Shown here in pieces: positions 51,681-61,950 of a DNA stretch of 64,000 nt. The notes under the pieces were generated by a model. That model was given only the letters and a program-made list of their open reading frames with translations. It searched no databases and was not told the DNA's origin. Source of the DNA: Apus apus (lineage: Eukaryota > Chordata > Aves > Apodiformes > Apodidae); NCBI RefSeq assembly GCF_020740795.1, contig NC_067291.1, positions 20,924,780 through 20,988,779 on the forward strand, written 5' to 3'. The stretch's first letter is position 1; each line of letters begins with the position of its first letter. Made by a program: the position numbers and the translations under genes.

Positions 51681-52635
51681 CAAAGAATCATACAACTCTT
51701 CAGGTTGGAAAAGCCCCTCAGGATCACAGAGTCCAACCATCATCCCTGCTCTACAAAGTTCTCCCCTAAACCACATCCACCACCACCACATCCAAACGAC
51801 ATTTAAACACGTCCAGGGATGGTGGCTCCACCACCTCCCTGGGCAGCCTGGTCCAGTGTCTGACCACTCTTTCTGTGAAAATTTTTTTCCCAATGTCCAG
51901 TCTGAACCTGCCCTGGTGCAGCTTGAAGCCCTTCCCTCTTGTTCTGTCACTAATTACCTGTGAGAAGAGACCAGCACCAACCTCTCTACAATGACCTGTC
52001 AGGTGGTTGTAGAGACTGATGAGGTGTCCCCTCAGCCTCCTCTTCCTCAAACTAAACATTCCCAGCTCCTTCAAGCCTTCTTCATCAGATTTATTCTCCA
52101 GGCCCTTCCCCAGCTTCCCTACCCTCCTCTGTCCTCGCTCCAGCACCTCGAGATCTCTCTTGAACTGAGGTGCCCAAAACTGGACACAACACTCCAGGTG
52201 TGGCCTCACCAGGGCTGAGCACAGGGGGACAATCACCTCTCTGCTTCTGCTGGTCACACTGTTTCTAATACAAGCCAGGATGCTTGCTTATCCAGGCCAG
52301 GAGCAGCCAGTTTTTTTATGAGTTCTATGGGGAACTGTGTCAAATGCTTTTTGGAGGTCCAGACAGACAATATCCACAGCCTTTCCCTCATCCAATAGCT
52401 GGGTCATCAGGTCATCAAAGGAGATTAGGTTCATCAGGCAGGACCTGCCTTTCATAAACCCCTGCTGACAGGGCCTGATCCCCTGGTTATCCTCTATATG
52501 TCTCCTAAGGACACTCAAGATGATCTGCTCGGTGACCTTCCCCGGTACCGAGGTCAGACTCACAGGTCTATAGTTTCTCAGATCCTCCTTTATGCCTTTC
52601 TTATAGATGGGTGTTACATCCTTGAGGGGAGACAT
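51681..52635 (-). mobile_element. Internally deleted CR1 with remnants of its reverse-transcriptase gene
   Basis: Longest CR1 here (about 950 bp, minus strand). From 5' (right) to 3' (left), 52300-52635 encodes the N-terminal part of the CR1 reverse transcriptase (NYRPVSLTSVPGKVTEQI, GIRPCQQGFMKGRS, DLQKAFDTVPH). Left of about 52290 it jumps to the C-terminal part ([20 protein letters not shown]) and the 3' UTR. The central catalytic region between them, including the metal-binding aspartate pair, is missing. The element is therefore dead; the frame is otherwise largely open. Confidence 0.88.
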
Positions 52636-55600
52636 GGTTTCTGGCAGACCCAGGCACCTCCTGCTCCTGCCTGGCCCCAGAGCAGCTGCAGAAATCCGAT
52701 TTACTTGCAGAGAAGCCAATTACAGTTTCCTGACACCCAGGAAGGCAGCAGAGCCCATGCTTGGGCCAGGAGGCTTCAGAGTCATGTTCACTGGGGGGCA
52801 CCAGCAGGTCCTTCAGGGCAATGGGCTCAGGGAGCTGCTCCATAGGTGCTCTCCACACCCTGCCTTTCTCCACCACTCGACTTGTCAATCCCACTTGGTG
52901 TTGCTGCCTAGCAGGAGTGAGCAGGGCAAGGCTTTGGCATAATCCCCGTGTGCATTAGAGCGTGTGTAAAGCCCCTGAGCACCTGCACACAAAAGCCTGT
53001 TGGGGTTAACAGGGACCCACATGTCGACTTCCTGGACTTTGGCTCCAGCCCCAGGGGGGTCCTGTGAGCTCTTCACTCCCTGGTCTAAGCACCTTATCTC
53101 ATGTGTGGAGCAAACACAGGCAGCTCCAGCTCCTCCTTCCCTCGCTCAAGAGCCCCTAAGGGCTGGCCCAGCCCTGGTGACAGCACAGCTCCCTGTGCCC
53201 ACCCATCAGGGCACAGCACCCAGGGCACAACCCAAAGCACCACGGACACCGAGCACGCAGACACTGCCCGAGGGGACACCAGAGAAGAGCTGCTCACCTC
53301 TACAGATGCCATGGCTGAGCTGGGGCAAGGTAGCAGGAAGCTCCTGGCTGCCTCCTCTGCTCTCCCGTCCATCCCTGGAGTCACAGCAACACCCAAGCTC
53401 CTGGAGGGCTCCCCCTGAGCATGGAGGAGCACGAGGATCTATCTGCTTTGATGCAAATGCTGCTGTGCTGGGCAGACTTCTAAATGGCAGCTGGGAAACA
53501 AGGCAAGGATGCACCCAGCCCTCCGCACCCCACAGCCAGGAAACCACCCTCAGGCTGGAGCAAAGGAAGGAAAAAGGTGAAACAATGTGTGGGGCAGGAC
53601 ACCGCCCTCCAGCCAGAGCTGGGTCAGCCCGAGCTCAGGTCATCATCGCTGCCCACTGACAGCCTCCTACAGCATTGGTCGTGTGTAAAAGCACCTTCTG
53701 CAGGAGGGAACTCGGCCCATTGAGTTCCCCCAGGCTTGGTCACCCTGTGCTGTGTCCCAGGAGGGTCTGTGACTCAGGACACCACAACCCAACACAAGCA
53801 GGAAAAGAGAGCAGGGAATTTCTCATTGGCTCAGCACAGAAGGGAAGCACAGCAGCAGCCTCCCTCCACATGAGGGGCTTTTGAGACCCTCACTGGGGTG
53901 CAGACCTTGTGCTAGGGGGGCTGCAGGCTGGCACCACATCCAGCTCCCTCTACCACCCTCAGGCAGGCTGTCCTGCTCTTGGTTTTCCAGGAGGTTACCA
54001 GAGAGCTGCTCAGGTCACCACCAAGGGATCAGCAGAAGGACCAGACAGGTCTCAGGCATCAGCACTGTTCTACAAACCTGAGCACACCAACAGCAAAGGG
54101 TTGTGCTCACCCTTGGGGCAGTTTGGGCAAAGGACCAACCCATTGCTCAGAGTTAGAACTCTTGGCTGTTTCACCACGACAAGTAAAGAGCAGCAGCTAA
54201 TTAGCCTCATGAAGCTATTCATTAAACAGAGCATAACAATGCCAGGAAGCAAGTGGAGCACACATCTCCTCACACCCACTGGCACGTCCCACTCAGCTCC
54301 AGGGCTTCTCCTCCCTCCTGCCCAGAGCTGGGTGAGGGAACACACAGCCCCTCTGCTCCTCCCTTCTTGTGTTCCTGCTCCTCTGGATTCTGACCTGGGA
54401 ATGCTCCTCTGCATCAGTTTCCATGGCAACTTCGACTCACATCATTGCTCAATATTGTTCTTTTCCATGTAACAAGAGATCCCTGCTGCTCCTTTAAACA
54501 GCTCATGATCATTTGTGCTCCAGCAGAACATCCCTCAACCAGCACCACCCTGTACAAACCAGAATCAAACGTTTGTGATCTGGTACAGAAGGGTAGATGG
54601 AAAAGAGTGGGATGTTACTCAGCTGGATTCTTGTCCAGGCACCTACCTTAGGAAACAACCACCAAGAACTGGAGCCTGCTCACACCTTCCCTGGGCACAG
54701 GCAAGCCCAATCCCACCTTGACATGCAGACAGCTGCTCTGGGCAGGGCTCAGTCCATGCTGGGAATGTCTCTCTGGAGCCTCCCTGCAGGCCAGGCACCA
54801 GGGCAGGAAGGGCATGTTCCCACCCACCTGCCCCAGACCAGCCCTGGGGCAGGGCCAGATCCCCAGATCCTGTGGCTTCCTGCAATAACATCTGTGATTA
54901 AAAGCTGGTATTTTGCCTAGAAGCAGCAGCTACTCAGACCACAGCCAAGTTCTGCAATGCTTTTAACAGACATGACCAAAACCCTCATTCTTCATCCCCC
55001 CTGCCCAAGCAGCCCTGAGCCCCCTGGCACAGGCTGAGCCTGCAGCCCAGAGCTCTGCTGTCCTCAGAGGAGCTGCTACAGGGAAACCCCAGGTCCTGCC
55101 CCATGGACAGACTCAGGGTAAGAAAGCACTTGCCACACAAAGCAAAGCTACTGTAGTGAATTCAGTCCAGCTGCCTTCCCTCCTTGCTGGGCTGGGAATT
55201 AGTCTCCACATCAGGGAGTGTGCAGGCAGTTTGCAAACTGAAAGGGGTTCCTGTAAAATTGATCTGAAAGAGCCACTACAAAAGAGGTTCTCAATAGGCC
55301 TGAGGGCATGAGACACAGACCAAAGACAGACCTGAAGGGGACATGGCTCCCAGGCAGAATTTAAATGAGGGCTGGAATAGTGAGTTCCTAACTCCATGAT
55401 CCCAAGTAGACAGTCTGCCTTGGGAAATGTATAGAAGAGCAGGGAAGAGAAACGAAAGCTGGACAGGACTTACACAGCCCTGTAAGCCACCCACAGTGCA
55501 GCTCAGAGCTAATTCCATTAGTGACCTTCCCAGAAAACGTGCGTAAGCTGGAGGGGAACTTGCAACATCAAGAAGAGAGATAAGCTCCAGCAGGCCTGAT

Positions 55601-56242
55601 ACCAAGAGGTCAAAGCCAAGCACAGCACATCTGCTCATGAAAATAACACACCAGGCACCTTGCAGGGTCAGACCCTCCCTGTCAGCACTGGTTCCCATTT
55701 CTCTCACAACCATTTATTTGCCATCTCTTTCAGTTTTTACCACAGCTCTTTTGCAATGGTGCTAAGAACCAGGAGCATGGGGAGTCAGAACAGCTTCCAG
55801 AGAGACATTAAAGCCAGCAACCTGCCTGGTGCCAGGCTCAGCACACCTCACCTGCCCTCCAGCTCAGCACTTCAGGTGCTACAGTGCAGAGACAACTGAA
55901 TTAGAATAGGAAAGTGATTGACAGAAGCCAGAGTGTGCTCTCAGGGTTCAGGCTTTTAAGAACAAGCCTTTTACAGTTCTGCAACAAGTGTTGTGAAACT
56001 AGATTACCACTACTTACAGACTGGACAATGATCCTAGAGCAAGACTCCACTTCCCACCCTGAAGCTGGATGCACGGGCTCTAGCCAGCAGTCCTTAGAAT
56101 TAACAAGAAACACAGCATCTCCAAGTTAATGCTGCAGAACTTTACACTTTAATACACTGAGACCATACCTGACAGGAAACTGTCATAAGTTAGAGACTGA
56201 TGCAGATACAAATATTAGAAACAACGTCTGAAATTAAAAAAG

Positions 56243-56248
56243 TTTATT
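56243..56248 (-). terminator. MORF4L1: Candidate distal polyadenylation signal of MORF4L1
   Basis: Reads CCAATAAACTTTTT on the minus strand. A canonical AATAAA about 600 nt after the stop. Confidence 0.6.
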
Positions 56249-56724
56249 GGAAGGTTTGTAAAACAGGTGTGACAGACCAACATTTCCAAGACACTATATG
56301 ATAATGCATTTTCCTATTGTTAGAATTTTTAAAAAGTCAGTCCTTCAACTATCTAAACAAAAGCATACACTTATGGACCAAACATTTTACTTCCAACACC
56401 AAGAATGTACACGAGTTTGCAAGTCAGACTAATCAATTGCACCAGCACTAGGTGATCACAGCCCTCACGGGCCTGAGAGTCTGTGTTTGTCATTACTACA
56501 CAATGAAGCAGGTTAGTGAGGCAAATCTTCATGTCAGAACAGACCCATGAGCACTGCAGAGGCCATACACTGAAACACCATCATGCATTCTTCTTACATT
56601 CCACTGATGAAACAACAGTAGCAAGCCAGAAACACCAGAGAGCTCCCAGAGACTCCAAGCTTCCATTTCAGGACAAGAAAATCTTCAGAACTTACAAATG
56701 CCAGTTCTATTTTAAACACACAAC

Positions 56725-56730
56725 TTTATT
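56725..56730 (-). terminator. MORF4L1: Candidate proximal polyadenylation signal of MORF4L1
   Basis: Reads GTGAATAAAGTTGT on the minus strand, about 115 nt after the stop. May give a short-UTR mRNA. Confidence 0.45.
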
Positions 56731-56842
56731 CACTTTATGTTTACATCATTTGTGCAATAGAGACATGTGCAATAGAAAGGTGAAGAACAAGGTGTAGAAG
56801 AAGACAGCATCACAAGCCCCAGTCACCAGGTAAAGCAGCACC

Positions 56843-56927
56843 TCACACCGCCTTCCGGTGATACTCAGGGGGGGCCACTTCATAGTCACTGGCACTGAAC
56901 AATGCAGAGGAGTTCTTTGCTAAATAC
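56843..56927 (-). CDS. MORF4L1: MORF4L1 last coding exon
   Basis: Acceptor CTCACAG. It encodes [20 protein letters not shown], then EYHRKAV and TGA at 56845-56843. Matches the MORF4L1 C-terminus. Confidence 0.97.
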
Positions 56928-59900
56928 CTGTGAGAAAGAAGAACAAGATTCAATTACCTTCTTGCCTGAAGTCTCCACTGGTTAGCACCTCGTGAGAAAT
57001 CAGTTTGCCAAGACCACCACACACAACTTCAAGAGTACAAATCTGATGTATCTACTGAAACAGCAGCTGTGAGGCAATTCAAGACTTGAGAGCTCAGGCC
57101 AAAAAGACAATTCCAAGCAAGTTGTGCAGCAACTCTAGGTCCAGGTGAGCACAGGGAGGTGCAGATTAATGGTTCCTCCAGTGCTGTACAGATGTGGAAG
57201 CTGCTGGTTGTGCTGGTACAGAGATGGGGAAACACAGCTAGGACACCTCAGACACTCAGCTGAGGTTTAATTCCATTTAAGCATCTCACATGCAGGAACA
57301 TTTACAGGTTAACTAAGCAGCACATGGCCCACAGTTCCTTACAGCTGTAAGGAAATCAAATGTCTGATTTGTTATTTTTTTAGAAACACATTTTGCATTT
57401 AAGTCTTGTATTACTTAGGGGGAGGTTTTAATCTTAACTAAGACCTACAGCACCATGGCTCTGTGCAGTGCACTAAAGCTACAGCTGGTCCCAGAACCAC
57501 CAGAAAGATTCATCAGGTTTTAATGTTTGCTCAACTGTTGTTGAGTAACTGTTGGGTCACTGGGCAGCCTGCTGTAATTATCATCTGCTGTTTATAGCAA
57601 CAGGTACATCAGCACACACTGAACTAACACAAACTCCAGTGTGAGTTGAGAGGAGCTGAACCCAGCCTGACTCAGGTTGCTGTGCAGCAGAGTCTGAGGA
57701 AGCCTCACTGCAACCCCTGGTGAACAGCACGAGCTGAAGATGATGCATCAATGTCTGTGTCTGTATCAATGGTATTTAACAATCTTTCACTGAACACAGG
57801 CTGCCTCACAATACCCTGTGCCTACCAAACTTAATCTTTCTTGCTGAAAGACCTAAAAAGTACTTACTTTAAGAAGTCATGCAAATAGTTTAACAGCAAA
57901 GCCAGGCTCTTCTCATCCAGAGGGGTGTAGGCCAGCATGGCCCCGATGCGCACTGTTTCAAGAGAAGCAGCAGCTTTAACAAGTGTTTCAGCACAGCCTA
58001 GAACCTTATTACAGTGGAATAATAAAAGCAGCCCAGGAATAGAATCTCCTATATACAAGCTCATCTAAAATAACTGGACTGTTGAAAATCCATTTCCATT
58101 CCAAATCCCTGAATGGCTCTGAACATTTTAGGTGGACAGAGCAAGGAAAGGATGAAACCAGGCAAGGATGAAACCACATATTCCACAGGTGCTGGTCAAA
58201 TTTCTGCAGTTCACACCCAGAGACTCAAGCCAGGACAAGGAAGCATGTGAACACTTCTAACAGCTCCTTGCATGTCTCAGGGTCCTACTCACCAAATAAC
58301 CTCAGGAGGTGTGGGGCACCATAAACTTGGGACATTGGAGCATCTGGGTGATCTGCTAAGATTTCAGCATATTGAGGCCTCTCAAACTTGTAGAGTAGTT
58401 GAGTTCCCAGCATGACATTGAAGTATTCTTTAATTCCAGCCACAACTTCATTGACTGCATACTCCCTAGGAAACAGAAACACTGTCAGTCTTGTTCTAGT
58501 GACTGATGGACACAGGATGAGGGTTGGCTTGGTGAGTCCATCAACATTTTCTGCAAGCCTTTGGACTTCTCACAGAAATATGCCTGGAGACATTAAACTA
58601 CACAGCCACAGGGGTGATGCATTTCAAGACCTTTAAACACCAACTGCTCTGAACTCAGTAGGAATCTCAGCAAATCAAGACAAGCCCTGTCTCTAAGTCA
58701 CCCACTCAGATAAATCAACTCTGACAGCAGTCCTTTCAGAGCAATTCTCTAAGGACACTCACCAGCTCCTCTGTTTCCAACCAAAGTTAATCCCAACTCA
58801 CCTCAGTTCAAAAGTACTGTACTACTTCAAGTAACCAGACTGAACTCCTGCTCAGCAGAAGGGGACAGACACCCAGTATTTCAGGCCCTTCCTAACTAGG
58901 CCTCTCAATGCCAAACTCCTACAGGCCTCCAACTTCACAACTGATTGCAGAATTACTGTAGGAATTAGCAATGACACTGCAAATCTGAGAAGCAGAACCC
59001 TCACTCCACCCTGCAAACAAATTTAGACCAGACATTAGGACAATGGCACAAAAGAATGTTAAAACACCCTGACGAGTCAATAATTTGCTTCCTCTTGAAT
59101 GAAAGAGAATAACTGCCCATTTCTAGTTTCTCTCCCTCTAAAACAGGAAAGCTTCATTCAAGAATAAACACACCTTGTTTGCTGTCAGGGCTGGACTGCT
59201 GGGGTAATTACAAATAAAATCTTCAAAGCTATCACCTCAGGTAATTAGCTCTGCCCATATGATTCTCTTAAAAGTCATCTAGGTCCCTATCCCCCACCCC
59301 TCTACTTTTGGGGGGGGTGTCCACCCACACAGTAACACTGCTCACCTGCTAAGGAGCTGTTCTGGCAGTTCATTTAGCTGGTCCATGGCAAGTGCCAGTG
59401 ACTTTATTCACCCAACTGGGAAGCCTGAGCTAGAATGAAGGGCTGGAAAATGGCTCTCTTGGCTGGTGTCAGTTTTCTTTAGGAAAAGGCTTAGGGAAGG
59501 TGGGGAAACAGAAATAATCCCAGAAACATAACTGCAATTTTGATTTACCTCCTCGAAGATTTCTAACCTCCTCAAACACCACAGTCCTGGAGCATGAAGC
59601 TGGACACAGGGCTGGGACATGTTTAACCATCTCACAAAATTTTCCATGGAATCCAAGTCCAACAACAACAGCAGTAGTAATATTTAAGGTTGGAAATTAT
59701 GGCTACTTACTTGTTATCAGTATTTCCTCGTGATTTTTTGTAGTTTGCATAATCCTCTAAAATGGAGTCAACATTTTTCTTGGCAGGAAGATAGAAGAGC
59801 TACACAAGAAGCAAAACCAAACAAACACAAGTTGTCCAATCCATGGAAACACTTCTATCTGTGTGCTAAAACTTAATCAAGATACATAAGCCATTTCCAG

Positions 59901-61950
59901 GATAACATTAACAGGTTAAGTGTTATTAAAGGAACACTAAAGTGGTGTAGTTGTGCTTACCTCAAAACCTAACAGTGACTATATCCAAACCAGTTTGGGT
60001 CTTTAGCACCACACCCCACCAGCTGCACCCACAGCTCAGCTGCACATACCCAGGCTCAGAAGTGCAACCAACTCCCATACTTGGGTTTTTCTGTCTTTGA
60101 GGAGAGGGCCCTAGTTCACTCATCTGTCTCCTTCCACAGGAACATTAGAGCCTGGGGGCATTTGAGGGCTGTGGAAGGGAACCAAAGCAAGTCTCCAGAA
60201 CTGGAGTTAGTGTAACACATAGTGGTGCTTCAGCACCATCACTGCTGATGCAAGTTTAAGATTTGTGTTCACCAAGAAGAGTCAGCTTATCCACATGGGA
60301 CTTGACCAAGATTTTCATGTGTCTGGGAACAACAATGGAGACAGTTCCTCAGCGTGGCAGCAGGTCAGAGCATGCAATTGCAATCTCCCAAACAGCAGTT
60401 TTCAACAGTATTTTCTATGCTTCCTGCTGATTTTAATAAGTAGCTTCACACAAGAAACAAGTCATGATTCATTAATATATTACTTGAGTTCATGAGAGTG
60501 TTATCTTTTAAAATGGAAATGAAGTTTTATTGACTGTATCAGGAGGCTTTATATGGATCCAGCTTGGGAGCAGTTAAGCATCCCTCTCCCAAGCAACAGC
60601 TTTGTCAGAGCTGTAGAACCACTGGAGATACATGCAGAACTCAGCAGTGAGGGACACAGACAAGATAGGAAGGAGATGTGGTGACATGCACATTATGGCC
60701 TGTTCCTACAGACCAGTTCTCTACCAACCAAGCAAGCTGTTCCCAGCACACCAGCAGGCGAAGCAGGCAGAGTTAACAGCACATTTAAAAGCTTAAGTTT
60801 TTAAAGTGATTTGCCTTTCTAGCTTGTGTTTGATTTGACCAAGTCTATTCTACAAATTCACAAGCACAGTCCCACTCACAGGTGACCTCTGGGTAAAATC
60901 CAGCTGGAATAAGAACTGCCAAACAAGCCAGCAGGCTGCTGGCAAACTCTGCAAGAGACATCACTACACTGCACTTGAAGAGGAGATGAAATCCTAGTGC
61001 TAGTGCCCTTGCTTATACATGGCTACCCTGTTCTTCTGAGAAGTTACCTGCTTTTGCCTGGTGATCAAGTCCCAGTCATCTACCAGCCATGGCTTCAGCT
61101 CTTCTGGGATTTTCACCTTTACTTCAACTCTGTTCATAAATGTTTCTTCCTGAAAATTGAAGCCAGACCAATTACTTTCAGGTAATTGTCACAGCTAAGA
61201 GCCACTGAAATACACCACTGGAACACCACTAGTTTTGCCAAGTTGTAGCATTTCACACTGCAGGACAAAGCTGCTGAGCAAAACACCAGGTTTTCCATCA
61301 GAAATACATACACTTTCAACCGTTGGATCTACTCGAGCCCTCTTCTTTCTGGGAGGCTGAGGAGTCTCACTGGTACTGCTCCCCTCCCCAATTCCTGGAG
61401 CTGCATAGAAAAAAGACATTATGCTGTTTAAGAAATCTGGTGAGCCAGTATGGAAAAACAGTAAAAAAGATCAAGAAGGATTCAAAAGTAAGACCTATTT
61501 CTTTCAGGTCACCTTTTCACTTTGTTTTGCTTTAAATACTTTTACTCTGCAAGGCCCACATGTTTGTGGCAGTTCAAGCTGCTTTGTTTACACTCTTCTA
61601 TGTCAGTATCTGTAAGGCTCTTCGGAAGAATTCTCTGGAACCAGCAGCTCAGCTTTGCAGACATGTCACATCTACCTGAGCTTGACTTAGAAAACTACTT
61701 CAGCAGCTCCATGGCAAGATCCTTTTGCTTTTAATTTGCTAGAGGTCAAAAATCTTGACAGAGTGTACAAACCAGGAAAGTGTGTTCCTCCTGACCAAGA
61801 GGAAGGGACACCTGAAGTCCAAGAGGAACAACACAAGGTGACAGCAAGTAAAGGCAGGACTAACTCCAGCTAAGAATCCTTTACTAAGGATATCCACTCA
61901 TATACAAAATAAAGACATACTTACTTTTCTGTTTGTTCTTTTTTGTTTTC
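56843..61950 (-). CDS. MORF4L1: MORF4L1 (MRG15), 3' seven coding exons; gene continues past the window
   Basis: Seven exons in consistent phase encode about 215 C-terminal residues of MORF4L1 (the human short isoform is 323). Visible in order: lysine-rich linker (KTKKNKQK), Ser/Pro stretch with a basic [11 protein letters not shown] motif that looks like a nuclear signal, and the complete MRG domain ([48 protein letters not shown]). The end [15 protein letters not shown] fits MORF4L1, not MORF4L2. The protein is a nuclear subunit of TIP60/NuA4 acetyltransferase and SIN3-HDAC complexes; its N-terminal chromodomain reads H3K36 methylation (family knowledge). Chromodomain exons are absent here and expected beyond 64000. 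Confidence 0.95.
57868..57952 (-). CDS. MORF4L1: MORF4L1 exon: MRG domain
   Basis: 85 nt with acceptor TGAAACAG and donor GTAAGT. It encodes (V)[20 protein letters not shown], then NYLHDFL and a split Lys. Confidence 0.96.
58293..58465 (-). CDS. MORF4L1: MORF4L1 exon: MRG domain core
   Basis: 173 nt with acceptor TTTCCTAG and donor GTGAGT. It encodes [20 protein letters not shown], then [20 protein letters not shown], then [17 protein letters not shown]. These residues line the hydrophobic groove that binds partner proteins in known MRG structures. Confidence 0.97.
59711..59799 (-). CDS. MORF4L1: MORF4L1 exon: MRG domain
   Basis: 89 nt with acceptor TTGTGTAG and donor GTAAGT. It encodes [20 protein letters not shown], then KKSRGNTDN and a split Lys. 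Confidence 0.96.
61048..61149 (-). CDS. MORF4L1: MORF4L1 exon: start of MRG domain
   Basis: 102 nt with acceptor ATTTTCAG and donor GTAACT. It encodes [20 protein letters not shown], then [14 protein letters not shown]. Confidence 0.96.
61312..61400 (-). CDS. MORF4L1: MORF4L1 exon: Ser/Pro linker and basic motif
   Basis: Acceptor TTCTATGCAG, donor GTATGT. It encodes [20 protein letters not shown], then ARVDPTVES. Human has PGNGDGGSTSE at the start. 89 nt, ending in phase 0. Confidence 0.93.
61925..61950 (-). CDS. MORF4L1: MORF4L1 26-nt microexon (lysine-rich linker)
   Basis: Acceptor TTCTTGCAG, donor GTAAGT. It encodes (V)KTKKNKQK(T), with both end codons split. Matches the linker that follows the chromodomain in MRG15. 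Confidence 0.88.

Larger units (their letters stand above)
40656..56242. other. Intergenic region between UACA (5' side) and MORF4L1 (3' side)
   Basis: GC-rich sequence with no recognisable protein-coding exon. Contents listed separately: minisatellite, CpG-rich block, internally deleted CR1 and purine tract. The many open frames over 100 codons (for example at 48.9-50.0 and 44.3-45.4 kb) lack family motifs, overlap each other on both strands, and follow base composition or repeats. Confidence 0.6.
56243..56842 (-). other. MORF4L1: Probable MORF4L1 3' UTR
   Basis: AT-rich non-coding sequence after the stop. Minus-strand AATAAA signals at 56730-56725 and 56248-56243 give a short (about 0.1 kb) and a longer (about 0.6 kb) possible UTR. 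The convergent or tandem neighbour is UACA, whose promoter lies about 16 kb away. Confidence 0.55.

Noticed and set aside
51681-52635. A functional reverse-transcriptase gene
   Set aside because: The catalytic middle is missing and the element is 5'-truncated, so this is a dead CR1 relic.
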